Assembly: GCA_900320245.1 (NCBI GenBank)
Contig: ONRP01000022.1
Location: 1 to 64,000 of the forward strand
DNA length: 64,000 nt
Direction: 5' to 3'
Source: an uncultured Prevotellaceae bacterium
Lineage (GTDB): Bacteria > Bacteroidota > Bacteroidia > Bacteroidales > Muribaculaceae
Shown piece by piece: positions 13,750-23,267 of the stretch (positions are counted from its first letter, which is position 1; each line of letters opens with the position of its first letter). Below the pieces are notes generated by a model. It searched no databases, was not told the DNA's origin, and saw nothing but the letters and a program-made list of their open reading frames with translations. Both the position numbers and the translations under genes were made by a program.

Positions 13750-15105
13750 TTATTCAGGTACACTCTTGAGGGTCTGTGCGATATCGGCATCCGAGATATG
13801 GTAGTTCATCAGGTCGCCGTTCAAGTATTGCTCATAGGCGCTCATGTCAATCAGGCCATGCCCCGAGAGGTTGAACAAGATGACCTTTTGCTCACCGGTC
13901 TGTTTGCACTTCTCGGCCTCACGGATGACAGCGGCAATGGCATGGCCGGACTCGGGGGCGGGGATGATGCCCTCGGTGCGGGCAAACAGCATCGCGGCAT
14001 CAAAGGACTCCAGTTGCGGGATATCCTCACCACGCATCAGCCCGTCCTTCAGCAACTGCGAAATGATCATGCCGGCTCCATGATAGCGCAGGCCGCCCGC
14101 ATGGATGTTGGCGGGCTTGAAACTGTGGCCCAGTGTGAACATCGGCAGCAAGGGCGTGTAACCGGCCTCATCGCCGAAGTCATAGCGGAATTCGCCTCTT
14201 GTCAATTTGGGACAACTCTCGGGTTCGGCAGCAATGAACTCGGTCTGCCTGCCGTCCTTCAGGTTGTGCCGCATGAACGGGAAGGCGATACCGCCGAAGT
14301 TTGAACCGCCGCCAAAACAAGCAACCACCACATCAGGATATTCCCCGGCCATGGCCATCTGCTTCTCGGCCTCCAGGCCAATGATCGTCTGATGCAGGGC
14401 CACGTGGTTGAGCACCGAGCCCAGGATATACTTGCAGTTGGGTGTCGTCATCGCCAGTTCCACGGCCTCGGAAATGGCCGTTCCCAGCGAACCGGGGTGC
14501 TGCGGGTCGCGGGTGATGATGTCCTTGCCGGCACGGGTGGACATCGAGGGCGAACCCGTCACCGCCGCGCCGAAGGTGCGCATGATGGACGAGCGGTAGG
14601 GTTTCTGCTGCATCGAGATTTTCACCTGATAGACCGCTGATTCCAACCCGAAGACCGAGGCGGCATAGGCCAGGGCGGCACCCCATTGCCCGGCGCCGGT
14701 CTCGGTGGTGACATTGGTGGTACCTTCCTGCTTGGCATAGTAGCACTGGGGCAATGCCGAGTTGACCTTGTGAGAGCCCAGCGGGTTGACCGACTCATTC
14801 TTGAAATAGATGTGAGCAGGCGTCTGCAAGGCCTCCTCGAGGGCATAGGCGCGAACGAGGGGCGTCGAACGATAAGCCTTGTATTTGTCCATGACCTCGT
14901 CGGGAATGGGGATGAAGTCGTGCTCGGTGTCCAGTTCCTGTACACAACACTCTCGCGGAAAGATGCGGGCCAAGTCGTCCACTCCCAAGGGCTGCTTGGT
15001 GGCAGGATGGATGGGCGGCATGGGCTTGTTGGGCATATCGGCCTGGATGTTGTACCATACTGTAGGCAACTCGTTCTCTTGCAGAATAAATCTCTTTTGT
15101 CTCAT
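13750..15105 (-). CDS. trpB: Tryptophan synthase beta chain, TrpB2 type
   Basis: PLP enzyme condensing indole with L-serine to L-tryptophan in the cytoplasm. 451 residues, longer than the ~400 of TrpB1, and with the extended N-terminus typical of TrpB2. The PLP lysine is K113 in NPLGSHKVNSALPQ; the phosphate-binding glycines are in CFGGGSNFGG, and ETGAGQWG holds the catalytic Glu region. TrpB2 proteins often act without a partner alpha subunit; no trpA or other trp gene is next to it, consistent with indole salvage. A -7 box lies about 190 nt upstream and the leader holds a hairpin at 15137-15168. Confidence 0.9.
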   Translation of the reverse strand: MRQKRFILQENELPTVWYNIQADMPNKPMPPIHPATKQPLGVDDLARIFPRECCVQELDTEHDFIPIPDEVMDKYKAYRSTPLVRAYALEEALQTPAHIYFKNESVNPLGSHKVNSALPQCYYAKQEGTTNVTTETGAGQWGAALAYAASVFGLESAVYQVKISMQQKPYRSSIMRTFGAAVTGSPSMSTRAGKDIITRDPQHPGSLGTAISEAVELAMTTPNCKYILGSVLNHVALHQTIIGLEAEKQMAMAGEYPDVVVACFGGGSNFGGIAFPFMRHNLKDGRQTEFIAAEPESCPKLTRGEFRYDFGDEAGYTPLLPMFTLGHSFKPANIHAGGLRYHGAGMIISQLLKDGLMRGEDIPQLESFDAAMLFARTEGIIPAPESGHAIAAVIREAEKCKQTGEQKVILFNLSGHGLIDMSAYEQYLNGDLMNYHISDADIAQTLKSVPE

Positions 15106-15136
15106 CTTACTTAATGTATTATTATTAATAATGTTT

Positions 15137-15168
15137 AAAAGGCCCGCCGCGAGAACGACAGACCTTTT
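15137..15168 (-). promoter_or_regulatory. Hairpin in the trpB leader
   Basis: In the minus-strand RNA AAAAGGUC pairs with GGCCUUUU around a GC-rich loop, about 32 nt before the ATG. Possible attenuator; no T-box features or Trp-rich leader peptide seen. Confidence 0.35.
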
Positions 15169-15294
15169 ATTCTATTTCGTAATCTTAATGATTCCAAATG
15201 GTCAAGCGACTCACGACTTTTTCAATCTTGAGTTGCGCCACCACCAGAATGCTGAAATCATTGCCATTATTGTCTCATATTTATGTTATCGATG

Positions 15295-15302
15295 CAAATA
15301 TA
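15295..15302 (-). promoter_or_regulatory. -7 box TATATTTG for trpB
   Basis: CAAATATA on the plus strand; a CAA at 15320-15322 gives a 17-nt spacing to a TTG. Confidence 0.4.
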
Positions 15303-15439
15303 TAACCACTTTTGGATTACAACCAAGAAAAAACGGGAAAAAATGGCCCATTGACCTGAAGAACTACAGGAATCGGTTACCGCCGGGCTATGAATTCCGG
15401 TCCAGGAACATCAAGAAAACAATGTAATTGCAGATTTGA

Positions 15440-15471
15440 TTTGGATTTATGCAGAGAAAAACCTAATTTTG
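15440..15471 (+). promoter_or_regulatory. Promoter for the HerA/DUF853-like gene
   Basis: TTTG 15440-15443, 20-nt spacer, TAATTTTG 15464-15471. Confidence 0.6.
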
Positions 15472-15522
15472 TGACCAAGTTGACATGGAAGAATACAAAA
15501 ACCAATAAATACAGCATCAATC

Positions 15523-17106
15523 ATGTATACTCAAGAGAACGGATTCTACATCGCCCACGGGCCCAACGGCCCCATCAGCATCCTGGGCAATATGGCCAAC
15601 CGCCACGGACTCATCGCCGGAGCCACGGGAACAGGTAAAACGGTGACCCTGCAGGTCATTGCCGAGAGTTTCTGCAAGGCAGGCGTGCCCTGCTTCATGG
15701 CCGACATGAAGGGCGACCTCTCGGGCGTGAGTCAGCCGGGCAAACTCTCAGGCTTCATCGAGAAGAGGCTGCCCGAGTTCGGCATGAACCAGGAGGACCT
15801 CACCTTCGAGGGCTGCCCCGTGAGGTTCTATGACGTCTTTGGCGAGCAAGGCATCCCCATGCGCGCCACCATCGGCGAGATGGGTCCCGACCTGATGGCA
15901 CGCATCATGGGCCTGAACGACACCCAGACGGGCGTACTCAACATCCTGTACCGCATCCTCGACGACAAGGGCCTGCTGCTCGACGACATCAAGGACCTGA
16001 GACACGCACTGGACTGGCTCTCCAAGCATGCCAAGGAGTACACCACCCAGTACGGTAACGTGGCACCGGCCACCATCGGTGCCATCCAGCGTGCCATGCT
16101 GCACCTCGAGAACCAGGGCGCCGACAAATTCTTCGGCATCCCCTCATTCGACATCAACGACCTGCTGGCCACGCGCGACGGCAAGGGTATCCTGAGCGTG
16201 CTAGCAGCCGACAAGTTGATGCTGCAGCCCAAACTGTACTCCACCTTCCTGCTGTGGCTGCTGAGTGAACTCTACAGCACGCTGCCCGAGGTGGGTGACC
16301 TGGAGAAACCCAAACTGGTCTTCTTCTTCGACGAGGCGCACATGCTGTTCGAGGACACCAGCAAGGCCCTCACCGACAAGATCGAGCAGGTCATCAGGCT
16401 CATCCGCAGTAAGGGCGTGGGCATCTTCTTCATTTCACAGTTGCCCACCGATATCCCCGACATCATACTGGGGCAACTCGGCAACCGCGTCCAGCACGCC
16501 CTGCGTGCCTACACTCCGCGCGACCAGAAGGCCGTCAAGGTGGCCGCCGAGACCTTCCGCACCAACCCCGAATTCAAGACCGAGGACGCCATCCTCAACC
16601 TCGAGACGGGCGAGGCACTGGTATCGTTCCTCGACGAGAAAGGCGCTCCCAGCGTCGTCGAGCGCGCCAAAATCCTGTTCCCCCTGAGCCAAATCGGCGC
16701 CATCACCGAGGGCCAGCGCCTCGACATCATGAACGCCGCCAGCGACATCCGCACCAAGTACAAGGAGACCACCGACCGCGAGAGCGCTTTTGAGGTGTTC
16801 GAGCGTGAGGCCGAAGCCGAGGCCAAGGCTGCCGAGGAGGCCGCTGCCGCCAAGGAAGCCCAGAAGGAAGAGAAAACCAAAAAGAAGGAGAAGACCATCT
16901 GGTCCAAGATATGGAAATCTATCGTTACCGCCGTCACAGGCACGATAGCAGCCATCATCGGCAAGAAGGTTTCGGACACCGTCACCGGCAAGAAGAGCAA
17001 AAAGGAAACCAGCGTCAAGGATGCCGCAGGACGTGCCGTCAAGAACGCCACCACTGCTGCAGGACGCCAAATCCTGCGCGATATCCTGGGTAACGTGGTC
17101 AAGTGA
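15523..17106 (+). CDS. HerA-like ATPase, DUF853 family
   Basis: 527 residues, cytoplasmic. A HerA/FtsK-type P-loop ATPase with Walker A GATGTGKT at residues 33-40 and Walker B KLVFFFDEAHMLF near residues 262-274, then SKGVGIFFISQLPTDIP and an arginine-bearing GNRVQHALRAYTPRD. The C-terminal ~110 residues are Ala/Glu/Lys-rich coiled coil (EREAEAEAKAAEEAAAAK) followed by a basic, Gly/Ala-rich tail. DUF853 proteins are widespread and act as DNA-translocase-like ATPases; the specific role is not established. No nuclease (NurA, Sir2 or similar) neighbour is present, so a HerA-based defence pair is not supported here. Own promoter, strong hairpin downstream. Confidence 0.88.
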   Translation: MYTQENGFYIAHGPNGPISILGNMANRHGLIAGATGTGKTVTLQVIAESFCKAGVPCFMADMKGDLSGVSQPGKLSGFIEKRLPEFGMNQEDLTFEGCPVRFYDVFGEQGIPMRATIGEMGPDLMARIMGLNDTQTGVLNILYRILDDKGLLLDDIKDLRHALDWLSKHAKEYTTQYGNVAPATIGAIQRAMLHLENQGADKFFGIPSFDINDLLATRDGKGILSVLAADKLMLQPKLYSTFLLWLLSELYSTLPEVGDLEKPKLVFFFDEAHMLFEDTSKALTDKIEQVIRLIRSKGVGIFFISQLPTDIPDIILGQLGNRVQHALRAYTPRDQKAVKVAAETFRTNPEFKTEDAILNLETGEALVSFLDEKGAPSVVERAKILFPLSQIGAITEGQRLDIMNAASDIRTKYKETTDRESAFEVFEREAEAEAKAAEEAAAAKEAQKEEKTKKKEKTIWSKIWKSIVTAVTGTIAAIIGKKVSDTVTGKKSKKETSVKDAAGRAVKNATTAAGRQILRDILGNVVK

Positions 17107-17233
17107 CCACCACACCCGACACGTCACACTAACGTGACGCAACGGCGCCCTGTGCGCTCGCAAACAGACGAGACGGCGCGCAGCGAGCCACACGAACTGA
17201 CATAACGGTGCACAGCGAGCACCACACAAATAG

Positions 17234-17261
17234 ACCGGCCCGGGGAAGTCCCCGGGCCGGT
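17234..17261 (+). terminator. Strong GC hairpin after the HerA-like gene
   Basis: Perfect 12-bp stem ACCGGCCCGGGG / CCCCGGGCCGGT with AAGT loop, then TTGCGTGTTT. Could serve both directions. Confidence 0.65.
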
Positions 17262-17350
17262 TGCGTGTTTAGTGTTGGTTCGTTTTATTATTAATGCGCT
17301 TGATAATGGTCGTTAATGTGCTTAATAATGATCGTTGTTTCTCTATTTTT

Positions 17351-17486
17351 ACTCACAGGCTTGCCGGTCTACCTATCGATAGCAATGGTTCGTTTTTTCA
17401 GGTATTGGAATGTTTTATTATTAATGTGCGGCAAAAGTCGTTATTTAAGTGTAATGTGTGGCGACCGGCAAAGCCCGGTGAGTAAA
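17351..17486. repeat. Inverted repeat with ~90-bp loop
   Basis: ACTCACAGGCTTGCCGGTC (17351-17369) is complementary, with a few mismatches, to GACCGGCAAAGCCCGGTGAGT (17463-17483). It lies just past the 3' end of the XRE gene. Confidence 0.55.
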
Positions 17487-17517
17487 GTATCAACATTATT
17501 ACAATAGTTCCTCTGTG

Positions 17518-18027
17518 TCACTGCGACGGGCCGAATTCCTCAAACCGGCCGTCGCTGTAGAATACCATGATGTTGACCACACGGCGTGCCTCGGGAGAGG
17601 CCGAGCCGCGTGCACCCCTGGCAACGGTGTTGCTGCGCATGATGCTCTGGATGGCCTCGTTGACCGAGGACGGGGTAGCCATGCGCTGGACGGGGCGGGG
17701 AGAGGCTGAATAGGAGACAGCGGCATCATCGTCGAACGAGATCTCGCGATTGCCACCATCAGCACCATTCACTCCCAAGGCATCGCCCGAGCCTTCGGCA
17801 CCGGAACCCGATGACAACATCTCACCGTCGCCAAACATGAGCCACATGATGTTCAGGCTGGGATACGCGCTATGAATCTTGGCAATCACCTCATCGCTCA
17901 CCTTCTTGTTGCGGCCGTTGAGCAACTGCGACAAGGTCGGGCGAGGAATCTTGCAGGTGTCAGCAAACTGAGAATTGGAAATATCAGTCTGCTCAAGAAA
18001 CATTTTTAATCGCGTTACTATATCCAT
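17518..18027 (-). CDS. XRE-family helix-turn-helix regulator
   Basis: 169 residues. An N-terminal HTH_3 domain (residues about 1-65) contains NSQFADTCKIPRPTLSQLLNGR, a classic Cro/C1-type helix-turn-helix, followed by LNIMWLMFGDGEML, a conserved continuation seen in Bacteroidota regulators of this sort. Residues 70-145 are Ser/Gly/Asp-rich linker, and the C-terminus ends with a short beta-like segment (VNIMVFYSDGRFEEFGPS). No S24 peptidase (LexA-like) domain. Target unknown. It is alone, with 1.35 kb of non-coding DNA upstream, where its operators would be expected. Confidence 0.82.
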   Translation of the reverse strand: MDIVTRLKMFLEQTDISNSQFADTCKIPRPTLSQLLNGRNKKVSDEVIAKIHSAYPSLNIMWLMFGDGEMLSSGSGAEGSGDALGVNGADGGNREISFDDDAAVSYSASPRPVQRMATPSSVNEAIQSIMRSNTVARGARGSASPEARRVVNIMVFYSDGRFEEFGPSQ

Positions 18028-19218
18028 TTAAGAACAATTTTGTGTTGGCGCTCAAACGGGCGACAGTGGGTTATTTCACGGCCAGAAAATTTTCTGACCC
18101 AAAACCACGACTTCAGGATGCCCCGAAATCGCCCCAAAATCAAAAATCAGCCTATTTGCGTTTCTTAATTTTGGGATTGCAAATTTAAAACGAATTTTTG
18201 AACTGACCAAATTTAAAAACGAAAATTTTAAAATTTGCAATTAAATTTTCCGAAATTTGACAAATTTAGGGCCGTTTCAAAAGTAAATCAAATATATTAA
18301 AGTAATTGTTTATGTATATAGTTGTTTTTACTTGTTTTTCAGTGTTTTAGTATACTCAAAATTCACTGAAAATCGAGCACCTAGACGACTGTTGTTATTA
18401 TATACAGCAGTGCTATAGGCTTTTGTTGTAATTTGCTCATTTTCAGTGCTTTGTAATGGTTGCAAAAATATGTTAACGTCTATTTTTGATGCTTTTGCAA
18501 ATTTTACGGCCGTAAATTATCGGATTTTAAACAGCCGGCACAAATGCAAACACCTGTTTGGGGGTGAAAATTGGGCGATCACTCCCCTACCCCTCCATTC
18601 TGAAACGCAAACAAGACCTGGTTTTCGAAGACAAATTCTTCATTGGTAAAATACCATTTTTGATTTTCTGGATGCTCAACTCGATTTCCTTGCGATATTT
18701 TCCAGCCCACCCTAAATCAGGTCGAAATTCGTGATTTTAAGCAATCTCGACAAGTTGAGTAGTTTTCCAATAATTGACAAGAACCTTTTATATATCGTCG
18801 TTTTCGATGATTATTTAAGGTGAAAATCGGGTGTGTTTATCGTGGGCAGAAAAGCCTGAATGGGCACATTTTTGGCAGTTTTTCGCCCATTTCGGCCAAA
18901 AAGGGCCATTTTGGGCCCAAAAGCGACATTTAGACCAAAAATCAAGCCACACCGATTGACCCGGAAAAGTCCCTTTCCTACCCTTTTTACAAGCAGTTAA
19001 GACCAAATTTCGGGAGGATCAGAGCAGCGGATTTCTATGATTTTTTGACCCCAAATCCGGGGTTCCAGGGTCGGATTTTGGGGCCTCAAGCCCGAATTTT
19101 CTGACCCAAAATCAGGTCATTTTTTAAAAATCGGAAACTCTTACCTCACTCCACCCTCCCCAAAAACCACTCCAACCCCACCCACCAACCACCCAAAAAA
19201 GGCATGGTTTTGCTCCTG

Positions 19219-19258
19219 AAAAAAACAGGTACGACACCCCTCATCGGGTTGCCGTACC
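19219..19258 (-). terminator. Second intrinsic terminator for uvrA
   Basis: Minus strand: GGTACGGCAACCC, GATGAG loop, GGGTGTCGTACC, then TGTTTTTTT. Confidence 0.75.
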
Positions 19259-19328
19259 CTGAAATTTTCTTCACCTCATTCCGGAACCCTGATGGTCCAA
19301 TCTTGTCATCCCCCCTCCCTCACGAGAC

Positions 19329-19357
19329 AAAAAAATGTCTCTGCGGGATGCAGAGAC
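19329..19357 (-). terminator. First intrinsic terminator for uvrA
   Basis: Minus strand: perfect stem GTCTCTGC / GCAGAGAC with 5-nt loop, followed by ATTTTTTT; about 22 nt after the uvrA stop. Confidence 0.85.
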
Positions 19358-19379
19358 GGGTCTGATGTTTGTTGATTCT

Positions 19380-22214
19380 TTATTGGGTGAGTTCGGCTTT
19401 GAGGAAATGGGCTGTGACCGACTCGCTGGATTGTGCCACCTGTTCGGGGGTGCCGGTGGCGACAACACAACCTCCGCCCCGTCCTCCCTCGGGTCCCATG
19501 TCGATGATATAGTCGGCACACTTGATGACGTCCAGGTTGTGCTCGATGACAATGACCGTGTTGCCCTTGTCGACAAGACGGTTGAGCACTCCCAGCAGCA
19601 CCTTGATGTCCTCGAAGTGCAGACCGGTGGTCGGCTCGTCCAGGATATAGACGGTTTTGCCTGTATCTTTCTTGGCGAGTTCGCAGGCCAGTTTCACGCG
19701 TTGGCACTCGCCGCCCGACAGGGTGCTGGAAGGCTGTCCCAGTTTGATATATCCCAGCCCGACATCCTGCAGCACCTTAATCTTGCGCAGAATGGACGGC
19801 ACGGCATCAAAAAACTCCACCGCCTGGTTGATGGTCATGTCGAGGACGTCGGCAATCGACTTGCCCTTGAACTTGACCTCGAGGGTCTCGCGGTTGTAGC
19901 GCTTGCCGCCGCACTCCTGGCAGGGCACGAGCACGTCGGGCAGGAAATTCATCTCCACGGCCTTGTAGCCGTTGCCGCCACAAGCCTCGCAGCGGCCGCC
20001 GCCGGTATTGAACGAGAAACGACCGGGCTTGTAGGCGCGTATCTTGGACTCGGGCAGATTGACAAACAGGTTGCGGATATCGGTAAACACGCCGGTATAG
20101 GTGGCAGCATTGGAGCGCGGGGTGCGGCCCAGCGGTGCCTGGTCGACGGTGACCACCTTGTCCACGTGCTCCAGCCCAGTGACGCTGCCATAGGGCATCG
20201 GCGCCGTGAGCGAGCGGTAAAGCCGCTGGCTCAGCATGGGCTGCAACGTGGCATTGACCAGCGTGGACTTGCCGCTGCCGCTCACTCCGGTCACGCAGAT
20301 GAAGGAGCCCAGCGGGAATTCCACATCCACGTCCTTCAGGTTGTTGCCGCGACATCCCGTCAGCCTCAGATGCTTGCCGTTGCCCTCGCGCCGCTTGGCC
20401 GGCACCGCGATAGAGCGTGTGCCGTTCAGGTAGTCGGCGGTGAGGGTGTGCTGGCGCAACAGTTCGTCGGGAGTGCCGGCAAACACGACATGCCCGCCCT
20501 TGCGTCCCGCCAGTGGGCCGATGTCGATGACATAGTCGGCTTGCAGCATCATCTCCTTGTCGTGCTCGACCACGAGAATGGTGTTGCCGTCGTCGCGCAG
20601 GGTCTTCAACGAATTGATGAGCCTCTGGTTGTCGCGCTGGTGCAACCCGATGGAGGGCTCGTCGAGGATATAGAGCACATTGACCAGCCGTGACCCGATC
20701 TGGGTCGCCAGCCTGATGCGCTGGCTCTCGCCGCCCGACAAGGAGGCGGAGTTGCGGTTCAGCGACATGTAGTCCAGTCCCACCTCGAGCAGGAAGTCGA
20801 GCCTTGACGCGATTTCCTTGACGATTTCGCGTGCGATTTCCCATTGGATGGGCGTCACGTGATTCTCAAGGTCTTTAATCCAATCGCGCAGTTCGCTGAT
20901 ATCCATCGCTGCCAGTTCGGCAATGTTCTTGCCGTTGAGCCTGAAATGCAGGGCCTCGCGGTTCAAGCGGGCGCCGCCGCAATCAGGGCACACGGCCCTG
21001 GAGAAGAACTGTCCAGCCCACTTCTGGGCGGCACTGGTGGCGGTGTCGTCCTGCTGCATCTCGATATACTTGACCAGACCGTCGAAGGTGAGGAAATAGT
21101 TGCTCGTGCTCATCGTCTCGGTCTTGAGGCTCAGGCGCTCGTTAGTGCCGTTGAGGATGTCGCCCAAGGCTTCCTCGGGCAACTCGTTCAAGGGTGTGTC
21201 GAGGGTGCATCCATATTTCTCACAGATAGCCGATATCTGCCAGAAAATCTGCACGTTCTTGTATTTGCCCAGGGGCAGGATTCCGCCGTTGCGGATGCTC
21301 AACGTCATGTCGGGCATGATCTTGTCGCGATCGATGATGTTCACATAGCCCAGTCCCTTGCAGCGCGGACACGCGCCCAGTGGAGAATTGAACGAGAAAT
21401 TGTGCGGTGCCGGCTCCAGATAGGAGAGCCCCGTGGCCGGGTCCATGAGCGAGCGGCTGTAATAGCCCACCTCGTCGGTCTCGGCATCCAGAATCATCAG
21501 TTGTCCGTTGCCCTGCTTGAAGGCCAGGTCAACGGTATCGGCCAGGCGTTTGCTGTCCTTGTCGGCAACCTTGAGGCGGTCCACGACAAGTTCCACGCTA
21601 TGGTTGACATAGCGGTCGAGTTTCATGCCGAAGGTGATTTCGCGTATCGTGCCGTCGACCCTGACGTTGATGTACCCCTTCTTGCGCAAGTTCTCGAACA
21701 AGTCCTTGTAGTGGCCCTTGCGGTTCTTGACCAGCGGCGCCAGGATGTAGATGCGGCGGCCCTGGTAACGCTCGAGTATCAGGCTCAGGATCTTGTCGAT
21801 GGTATATTTCACCATGCGCTCGCCCGACAGGTAGGAATAGGCGTCGGCAGCGCGGGCATAGAGCAGTCGCAGATAGTCATACACCTCGGTCGTCGTGCCC
21901 ACGGTGCTGCGCGGGTTGCGGTTCACGGTCTTCTGCCCTATCGAGATGACGGGGCACAGGCCGGATATCTTGTCCACATTGGGTCGCTCGAGCACACCCA
22001 TCATGTTGCGGGCATAGGAAGAGAAGGTCTCGAGGTAACGGCGCTGCCCCTCGGCGAACACCGTGTCAAAGGCCAGCGACGACTTGCCGCTGCCGCTCAA
22101 CCCGGTGACTACCGTCAGGCGGTCGTGGGGAATCTCCACATCGATGTCCTTCAGGTTGTGGACCCGTGCACCGAGCACCTCAACGCTATCTATTTCCTTC
22201 CCGTTCAGTTTCAT
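19380..22214 (-). CDS. uvrA: Excinuclease ABC subunit A
   Basis: DNA damage recognition ATPase of nucleotide excision repair, acting with UvrB and UvrC. 944 residues, full length. Two ABC ATPase modules are visible: Walker [13 protein letters not shown] near residue 38 and [13 protein letters not shown] near residue 645; ABC signatures [12 protein letters not shown] and [12 protein letters not shown]; Walker [12 protein letters not shown] and [11 protein letters not shown]. Zinc-binding CxxC pairs occur as [25 protein letters not shown] and CQECGG. It begins 16 bp after the lytic transglycosylase stop and is probably co-transcribed with it. No SOS box was identified. Confidence 0.97.
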   Translation of the reverse strand: MKLNGKEIDSVEVLGARVHNLKDIDVEIPHDRLTVVTGLSGSGKSSLAFDTVFAEGQRRYLETFSSYARNMMGVLERPNVDKISGLCPVISIGQKTVNRNPRSTVGTTTEVYDYLRLLYARAADAYSYLSGERMVKYTIDKILSLILERYQGRRIYILAPLVKNRKGHYKDLFENLRKKGYINVRVDGTIREITFGMKLDRYVNHSVELVVDRLKVADKDSKRLADTVDLAFKQGNGQLMILDAETDEVGYYSRSLMDPATGLSYLEPAPHNFSFNSPLGACPRCKGLGYVNIIDRDKIMPDMTLSIRNGGILPLGKYKNVQIFWQISAICEKYGCTLDTPLNELPEEALGDILNGTNERLSLKTETMSTSNYFLTFDGLVKYIEMQQDDTATSAAQKWAGQFFSRAVCPDCGGARLNREALHFRLNGKNIAELAAMDISELRDWIKDLENHVTPIQWEIAREIVKEIASRLDFLLEVGLDYMSLNRNSASLSGGESQRIRLATQIGSRLVNVLYILDEPSIGLHQRDNQRLINSLKTLRDDGNTILVVEHDKEMMLQADYVIDIGPLAGRKGGHVVFAGTPDELLRQHTLTADYLNGTRSIAVPAKRREGNGKHLRLTGCRGNNLKDVDVEFPLGSFICVTGVSGSGKSTLVNATLQPMLSQRLYRSLTAPMPYGSVTGLEHVDKVVTVDQAPLGRTPRSNAATYTGVFTDIRNLFVNLPESKIRAYKPGRFSFNTGGGRCEACGGNGYKAVEMNFLPDVLVPCQECGGKRYNRETLEVKFKGKSIADVLDMTINQAVEFFDAVPSILRKIKVLQDVGLGYIKLGQPSSTLSGGECQRVKLACELAKKDTGKTVYILDEPTTGLHFEDIKVLLGVLNRLVDKGNTVIVIEHNLDVIKCADYIIDMGPEGGRGGGCVVATGTPEQVAQSSESVTAHFLKAELTQ

Positions 22215-22230
22215 AAGTCACTGCAATGGC

Positions 22231-23190
22231 TCAGTCGATGACCCAATCCTTGTTATATGTCGTGAAAGTGCGCTTGCTGCGGTACAGGTCGCCCTGCTTG
22301 GGCACCCGCACCTTGTAGGTCTTGCCGCCGGCATTGGTCAACTTGGTGGAGCGAATCCACGGATTGGCCTCACGCAACTGCGCGTAGGTGATGCCCTTGC
22401 CCTTGGCCCAATCAATCCAACTGGCCACGGGTCCCGTGACGTCGACAACGGTGTAGCCGACAGGCTGGTACAGGTGCTGTCGCGACAGTCGGTAGCCATA
22501 GCGCTTGGGGTTCTCCATCACGAGTTTATAGGCGATGATGCGGAACACATAGCGCGAGGTTTCCTGCACCAGGTACAGGTCAAAGGAGTTGTCCACCTTC
22601 TGTTTGGACAACTCGTTGGTCAGTCGCTGCATGCCCGCATTGTAACTGGCGGCGACAGTGGGCCAGTGTCCATATTTCTTGTAGGCGGCCTTGAGGTATT
22701 TGCAGGCTGCCACAGTCGATTTCTCGGGGTCAAAACGCTCGTCAACCTCGTCATTCACCTCCAGGCCATAATCCCTGGCCGTGCCGGCGAGCAACTGCCA
22801 GAAGCCGGCAGCCTTGGCGCTGGAGTAGGCGTTATAGTCCATCGAACTCTCGGTCACGGCGAGATAGAGGAAGTCCAGGGGGACACCCTGCTCCTTCAGT
22901 ATCTTGGACAGAGCGGGAAAATAGCGGTTGGCGCGCTTAAAACACAATTCGGTGGTCGTCTGGCCGTAGATGACGCTCGTCAACTCGCGGTCCAGCCGTT
23001 CGGCCATGTCGAGACGGTCAAAACTCACCTTCTCGCCGGCAAACGTCACACTGGCAGGTATGTCGGGGCTGGCGGTCACACTGAACACGGGCGACGTAGA
23101 GCCCATATTGCTGTACTCACGCTTGAGTTGCGCCTGCGCCACGATGGCCCCCGCCATCACCAGCACTGCCATCGCTATGACTTTCTTCAT
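22231..23190 (-). CDS. Lytic murein transglycosylase, SLT domain (MltD-like)
   Basis: 319 residues with a signal peptide ([21 protein letters not shown]), so periplasmic or envelope-bound. The SLT domain has the catalytic Glu in [29 protein letters not shown] (motif ES...A.GFWQ, MltD-like) and the following [22 protein letters not shown] segment with the conserved AYNAG-type motif. It cleaves the MurNAc-GlcNAc bond to form 1,6-anhydro-muropeptides. The C-terminal part resembles a degenerate LysM-like segment ([15 protein letters not shown]). It is followed by uvrA 16 bp later. Confidence 0.87.
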   Translation of the reverse strand: MKKVIAMAVLVMAGAIVAQAQLKREYSNMGSTSPVFSVTASPDIPASVTFAGEKVSFDRLDMAERLDRELTSVIYGQTTTELCFKRANRYFPALSKILKEQGVPLDFLYLAVTESSMDYNAYSSAKAAGFWQLLAGTARDYGLEVNDEVDERFDPEKSTVAACKYLKAAYKKYGHWPTVAASYNAGMQRLTNELSKQKVDNSFDLYLVQETSRYVFRIIAYKLVMENPKRYGYRLSRQHLYQPVGYTVVDVTGPVASWIDWAKGKGITYAQLREANPWIRSTKLTNAGGKTYKVRVPKQGDLYRSKRTFTTYNKDWVID

Positions 23191-23267
23191 GATTGTTGTC
23201 GGTTGGTTAAAAGGTTGTATCGGTCAAAAAACGGCCATCTCGAGTCCGGCATGATGAACACGGGAGA

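Larger units (their letters stand above)
15106..15522. other. Divergent intergenic region between trpB and the HerA-like gene
   Basis: It holds the trpB leader hairpin and -7 box on the minus strand and a promoter for the plus-strand gene at 15440-15471. No ORF is supported. Confidence 0.55.
17107..17517. other. Intergenic region with hairpins between HerA-like and XRE genes
   Basis: Contains repeated GCAGCGAGC words (17170-17222), a 12-bp stem hairpin (17234-17261), two copies of a TTTTATTATTAATG word (near 17283 and 17412), and an inverted repeat 17351-17486. Confidence 0.55.
18028..19379. other. 1.35-kb AT-rich non-coding region
   Basis: No ORF with coding character on either strand; the longest frames are below 70 codons and arise from low-complexity CCAAAA/GGCCATTTTGG runs. 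A 17-bp word AATTTTCTGACCCAAAA occurs at 18088-18104 and again at 19095-19111. Motifs of the type CCCCAAAATC/GATTTTGGGG recur. At its right end are two terminators of uvrA. It may hold an unrecognised RNA or decayed DNA. Confidence 0.6.

Noticed and set aside
15106-15300. T-box or trp leader peptide upstream of trpB
   Set aside because: No T-box consensus and no Trp-rich short ORF; only a generic hairpin is present.
15523-17106. HerA-NurA or HerA-Sir2 style defence pair
   Set aside because: The ATPase is of the HerA/DUF853 type but no nuclease, Sir2 or DUF4297 partner is adjacent; neighbours are trpB and an XRE regulator.
18815-19006. 63-codon minus-strand ORF in the non-coding gap
   Set aside because: Its content comes from GGCCATTTTGGGCC-like low-complexity runs; no start context or homology recognised.
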